Below, one piece after another: positions 4,728-6,872 of a stretch of DNA of 6,872 nucleotides. Positions within the stretch are counted from its first letter, which is position 1; each line of letters opens with the position of its first letter. The notes beneath the pieces were generated by a model. The model was not told where the DNA came from, searched no databases, and saw only the letters and a program-made list of their open reading frames with translations. The DNA is from Patescibacteria group bacterium. GTDB lineage: Bacteria; Patescibacteriota; Microgenomatia; UBA10105. The DNA lies in NCBI GenBank assembly GCA_003524845.1, contig DQGR01000073.1, positions 1 through 6,872 on the forward strand, read 5' to 3'. The position numbers were made by a program, and so were the translations under genes.

Positions 4728-4767
4728 ATCCCGAAACCCTCCAAAGGCGGGCAGGCAAGTTCGGGAT
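4728..4767. repeat. Repeat-like hairpin ATCCCGAA/TTCGGGAT
   Basis: Perfect 8-bp arms (4728-4735 and 4760-4767) enclose a GC-rich interior containing AAAGGCGGGCAGG. The sequence stands out from its AT-rich surroundings. It resembles dispersed intergenic palindromes that yield spurious short reading frames when annotated, and I treat the minus-strand frame across it as such. Confidence 0.6.
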
Positions 4768-4839
4768 GACAAACGGTATGTTCTCGACCCTGCTCGAACA
4801 AAAACGTAAAAATCCATTTAAAAAATTGACAACACAGGT

Positions 4840-4845
4840 TATAAT
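4840..4845 (+). promoter_or_regulatory. -10 element of the sortase gene
   Basis: A perfect TATAAT ends 8 nt before the ATG at 4854, predicting a transcript start at or within 1-2 nt of the start codon. The hexamer 17 nt upstream is a weak TTTAAA (4817-4822). A consensus TTGACA at 4826-4831 is too close (8 nt) to serve this -10. A second candidate, GATAAT (4846-4851), is 14 nt from that TTGACA but abuts the start codon, so the -35 assignment is unclear. Confidence 0.55.
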
Positions 4846-4853
4846 GATAATCC

Positions 4854-6002
4854 ATGATTCGGCAATCGGGTATACTATTTGATCAAAGCCGATCACTCGC
4901 ACCTCAAATATCAGGGAGTATTAGAATCCGAACCAGAAAAAGAACTCGCCCTGAAGGTCAAACTTCAGAAGGTGGGAGTCGAACGGTTCATCTTAAACAG
5001 AGTCGAGGGGTTAATGGTTTGGATGGGAATTCGGGTGTAGGGCAGGCGTCCGAATTCCCATTCAAGTCATGGTTAACCCGCGCTCAGATTGCGTTGCTTC
5101 CAGGTCTCCGATTTTTTCTCCAAATACTGTTACTCATTGGAATATTGCTATTACGAACGCTGCTTCGCTCAGGTAGAAACATATTACATGCAATTGGTGA
5201 TGCGACGTTGCGGACTGCTTTTTCTACCGGTAAACAATTAAAAAATCTATTGCAACAGGTAACAACTCAACACCGGAAACTATTGCTTGTGCCTGCTAAG
5301 CGCAGCTCTATCATCCGTTTGCAGCCAATTCGATTGTTTCCCCGTTTGGGAACTCTCCTTATGTGTCTGGGCACACTTGGTTTTTTATTGACCTACGGGC
5401 CGCTGATTCAGGTAGAACTCGGGTATCGGCTGTCGCGGGCAGTTGAGCCGGCGCCGGTGGTTGACAGCACTCGTGAAGTCACGAGCGAGGTCTCCAAGGG
5501 TGGGTTTGCGACACTGGTTGATGAAAAACTGATTGGCGAAATTCCCGGGGTCCCGGATCCGCAGTTTAGCCTGATTATTCCCAAAATTCATGCTAAAAGT
5601 AAAATTATTGCCAATGTGAATCCGGCTGACGAGACGAGCTACCTGGAATCGTTAAAAACCGGCGTTGCCCACGCGGCTGGCACGGGTCTGCCCGGCACTG
5701 ACCAGACCATTTATCTGTTTGCCCATTCGACTGAAAGCCCGCTCAATGTGGTGCGGTTTAACGCGGTCTTTTATCTACTTAGGGAATTAGAAAAAGAAGA
5801 TGAGGTGCAAATTTATTATCAAGGGGTGAAGCACCGGTATTTTGTCACCAGAAAAGTGATCGTTGATCCGACCGACACTTCCTATTTAGCCCCGGTCAAT
5901 AGCGAGCAAAAAGAGCGCCTGATTTTGCAAACCTGCTGGCCGCCCGGCACGCGGCTCCAGCGTCTCTTGGTGTTTGCGGAAAAGAAGCCTGTAAATTCTT
6001 GA
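4854..6002 (+). CDS. Membrane-anchored sortase-family transpeptidase
   Basis: Sortases cleave a sorting signal in secreted proteins and attach them to the cell surface or polymerise them. The catalytic domain occupies about residues 236-380: a strand-rich start (FSLIIPKIHAKSKI), LFAHST with catalytic His291, LILQTC with catalytic Cys361, and the following WPPGTRLQRLLVFAE with Arg370 as likely third residue. Cys followed by a PPG turn recalls class E-like and CPR sortases. The protein is long (382 aa): a basic, Ser/Gly-rich N-terminus (1-75), a hydrophobic segment (about 78-104), a strongly basic linker (105-164), a second hydrophobic segment (about 165-185), then a spacer (190-235). A stop codon 3 nt upstream of the ATG fixes 4854 as the earliest start. 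No sorting-signal substrate is in the window. Confidence 0.9.
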   Translation: MIRQSGILFDQSRSLAPQISGSIRIRTRKRTRPEGQTSEGGSRTVHLKQSRGVNGLDGNSGVGQASEFPFKSWLTRAQIALLPGLRFFLQILLLIGILLLRTLLRSGRNILHAIGDATLRTAFSTGKQLKNLLQQVTTQHRKLLLVPAKRSSIIRLQPIRLFPRLGTLLMCLGTLGFLLTYGPLIQVELGYRLSRAVEPAPVVDSTREVTSEVSKGGFATLVDEKLIGEIPGVPDPQFSLIIPKIHAKSKIIANVNPADETSYLESLKTGVAHAAGTGLPGTDQTIYLFAHSTESPLNVVRFNAVFYLLRELEKEDEVQIYYQGVKHRYFVTRKVIVDPTDTSYLAPVNSEQKERLILQTCWPPGTRLQRLLVFAEKKPVNS

Positions 6003-6036
6003 CAATGCTATAGTCTGTACTATACTACAGACTATA
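5999..6036 (+). promoter_or_regulatory. Promoter and operator of the YefM-VapC module
   Basis: TTGACA (5999-6004) overlaps the sortase stop codon. A 16-nt spacer follows, then TATACT (6021-6026), then 9 nt to the ATG at 6036. An inverted repeat with perfect 11-bp arms, TATAGTCTGTA (6009-6019) and TACAGACTATA (6026-6036), brackets the -10 and reaches the start codon. Antitoxin binding there would block polymerase, and also translation initiation if the transcript folds. The message is predicted to have a leader of only about 0-3 nt. Confidence 0.85.
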
Positions 6037-6353
6037 TGAAAACTATTAACGCTTTAAGTGCTAGAAGTCGATTGGGAACGATACTAAATGAGGTTTCGCA
6101 AGAAGGGGTTCATTATATCATTGAGCGTTTAAGTAAACCTTTGGTAGTTGTTGTGCCTTTTAAAGAGTATCAGGAGTTGTATAAATCAAAGGGAACGAAG
6201 CAAGCTGGTGAAGAATTTTTACAGGAATTGTCTCGGTTTAGAAAAAAATATGGCAGGCAGTTTGCGGGGAAAAAGGGGACACTTCATCTTCTCCATGAAA
6301 TCAGGAACGAACGAGCTAAACAACTGGAGGATTTACAGAAGCAGGGTATTTAG
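6036..6353 (+). CDS. Phd/YefM-family antitoxin, TA module 3
   Basis: Antitoxin and probable autorepressor of the adjacent PIN toxin. The N-terminal 50 residues match the Phd/YefM DNA-binding fold: INALSARSRLGTILNEV, then VHYIIERLSKPLVVVVPFKEYQEL. The C-terminal half (51-105) is highly charged and helical (FLQELSRFRKKYG..., EIRNERAKQLEDLQKQ), as expected for the toxin-binding tail, and is longer than in typical short YefM proteins. The ATG at 6036 is fixed by the promoter and by the operator running into it. The stop is 9 nt before vapC. Pairing a Phd/YefM antitoxin with a PIN toxin, rather than the more usual AbrB- or RHH-type VapB, is a known hybrid arrangement. Confidence 0.9.
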   Translation: MKTINALSARSRLGTILNEVSQEGVHYIIERLSKPLVVVVPFKEYQELYKSKGTKQAGEEFLQELSRFRKKYGRQFAGKKGTLHLLHEIRNERAKQLEDLQKQGI

Positions 6354-6362
6354 AGCAAAAGA

Positions 6363-6776
6363 ATGAGAAGAGTTATTGACAATTCTGTTGTTTTCAAGTG
6401 GTTTGCTGAAGAAACTGACTCAGATCGAGCCAAAAAATATCTCGAAGATTTCGTTGCAGGAAAAGACAAAATTCTCATTCCCACTTTACTTTTCTACGAG
6501 TTTGGTCAAGCTTGTAGGAATGGAGCACTTCCGTCCCAAGCGATAAGCAGAATAATGGAGTTAATGCAAAAGTTGCCATTTCAAATAGAGGACGTCGGAT
6601 TTACCAGTTTTCGAAAAATTTACCAGATTGCTTCAGAGTACGATTTGAGTTTTTATGATGCTTCATATGTGACGTTGATGCAAAAACATGATTGTGAATT
6701 GGTTACAGCTGATAAAAAACTCTACAACAAGCTTAAGACAAAACTCAAAAGAACTACATTATTGCAAGCAGTATAA
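6363..6776 (+). CDS. PIN-domain ribonuclease toxin (VapC-like), TA module 3
   Basis: Predicted magnesium-dependent RNA endonuclease; VapC toxins typically cut tRNAs or rRNA. At 137 residues it has the normal length of a single PIN domain. The acidic active-site residues are all visible: Asp6 in VIDNSV, Glu46 in LLFYEFGQA, Asp99 in SFYDASYVTLM and Asp117 in LVTADKKLYNKL. The start ATG at 6363 follows the antitoxin stop by 9 nt, with only a weak purine-rich stretch (AGAGCAAAAGA) as ribosome-binding site, so expression probably depends on antitoxin translation. The catalytic residues are intact, so the toxin should be active. The substrate cannot be predicted from sequence. Confidence 0.92.
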   Translation: MRRVIDNSVVFKWFAEETDSDRAKKYLEDFVAGKDKILIPTLLFYEFGQACRNGALPSQAISRIMELMQKLPFQIEDVGFTSFRKIYQIASEYDLSFYDASYVTLMQKHDCELVTADKKLYNKLKTKLKRTTLLQAV

Positions 6777-6777
6777 C

Positions 6778-6802
6778 AGTTAGAAAAGTGGTAGTTCTAA
6801 CT
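6778..6802 (+). repeat. Hairpin directly after the vapC-like gene
   Basis: Perfect 8-bp arms AGTTAGAA (6778-6785) and TTCTAACT (6795-6802) with a 9-nt loop begin 2 bp after the stop codon. There is no T-tract after it (TCGG follows), so it may stabilise the mRNA end rather than terminate by itself. It is a weak terminator candidate only. Confidence 0.5.
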
Positions 6803-6872
6803 TCGGAAACCAGCTGCTGGCGTAAAGAACAGTTAGGATATTTACCCCGAGATACGCGCCAAAGAGAAATTT

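Larger units (their letters stand above)
4284..4853. other. 570-bp non-coding region rich in inverted repeats
   Basis: No convincing gene is present on either strand. The stretch contains a 22-bp palindrome (4356-4377), an AT-rich hairpin (4415-4434), a long imperfect stem-loop (4447-4503), a nested small stem (ACCCT 4520-4524 with AGGGT 4535-4539, and TACC 4513-4516 with GGTA 4543-4546), and a repeat-like hairpin (4728-4767). CTCAC (4352-4356) can also pair with GTGAG (4405-4409), closing a branched structure that includes CGCTAGAGCG. This density is compatible with a structured RNA or with accumulated repeat elements. I saw no match to tRNA, tmRNA, RNase P or SRP RNA signatures. Confidence 0.5.

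Noticed and set aside
4690..4902. Minus-strand 70-aa reading frame
   Set aside because: It crosses the GC-rich repeat hairpin and the sortase promoter and start. Its sequence looks like translated intergenic repeat.
1..6872. CRISPR array, tRNA or rRNA genes
   Set aside because: No regularly spaced repeats with unique spacers, no T-arm GGTTCGAATCC-type signature and no rRNA-like segments were seen on either strand.

Overview
The window looks like a piece of a small, streamlined bacterial chromosome, most plausibly Patescibacteria/CPR (perhaps Microgenomates-like). This placement is inference. It rests on a sortase ending in a TCWPPGT-type active site, a minimal purine-salvage operon, three toxin-antitoxin (TA) modules, palindromic intergenic repeats, and promoters that sit directly against start codons. 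No rRNA, tRNA or marker gene is present to confirm it.

Layout. Left of about 3870 all credible genes are on the minus strand; right of about 4116 all are on the plus strand. From right to left, the minus half holds: a frameshifted unknown gene (3860-3406) with a 58-aa partner (3399-3223); RelB/YafQ-like TA module 2 (3128-2578), bracketed by two near-identical 29-bp repeats; paralogous TA module 1 (2454-1902); and a salvage operon with xanthine phosphoribosyltransferase (1808-1089), a 79-aa unknown protein (1069-830) and the N-terminal two thirds of GMP synthase guaA (824-1, cut by the window edge). Xpt would make XMP from xanthine and PRPP, and GuaA would aminate it to GMP, so the operon is a two-step route from xanthine to GMP.

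The divergence region (about 3880-4115) is AT-rich and carries two exact TTATCCACA DnaA boxes 34 bp apart plus two weaker ones. Genes point away from it on both sides. It is a candidate replication origin or DnaA-controlled region.

The plus half holds a 55-aa unknown protein (4116-4283), then about 570 bp without a convincing gene but dense in inverted repeats. A two-TM membrane sortase (4854-6002) follows, then a Phd/YefM antitoxin with a PIN-domain VapC toxin (6036-6776). The TA promoter overlaps the sortase stop codon. After the VapC stop there is only an 8-bp-arm hairpin (6778-6802); nothing is recognisable in 6803-6872.

The strongest cross-cutting pattern is promoter placement. At six transcription-unit heads a -10 hexamer lies 5-9 nt before the start codon, so transcription should begin at or within about 3 nt of the AUG (leaderless mRNAs). 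A strong Shine-Dalgarno sequence is clear only at an internal gene (830-1069). In all three TA modules an inverted repeat covers or abuts the -10, as expected for autoregulation.
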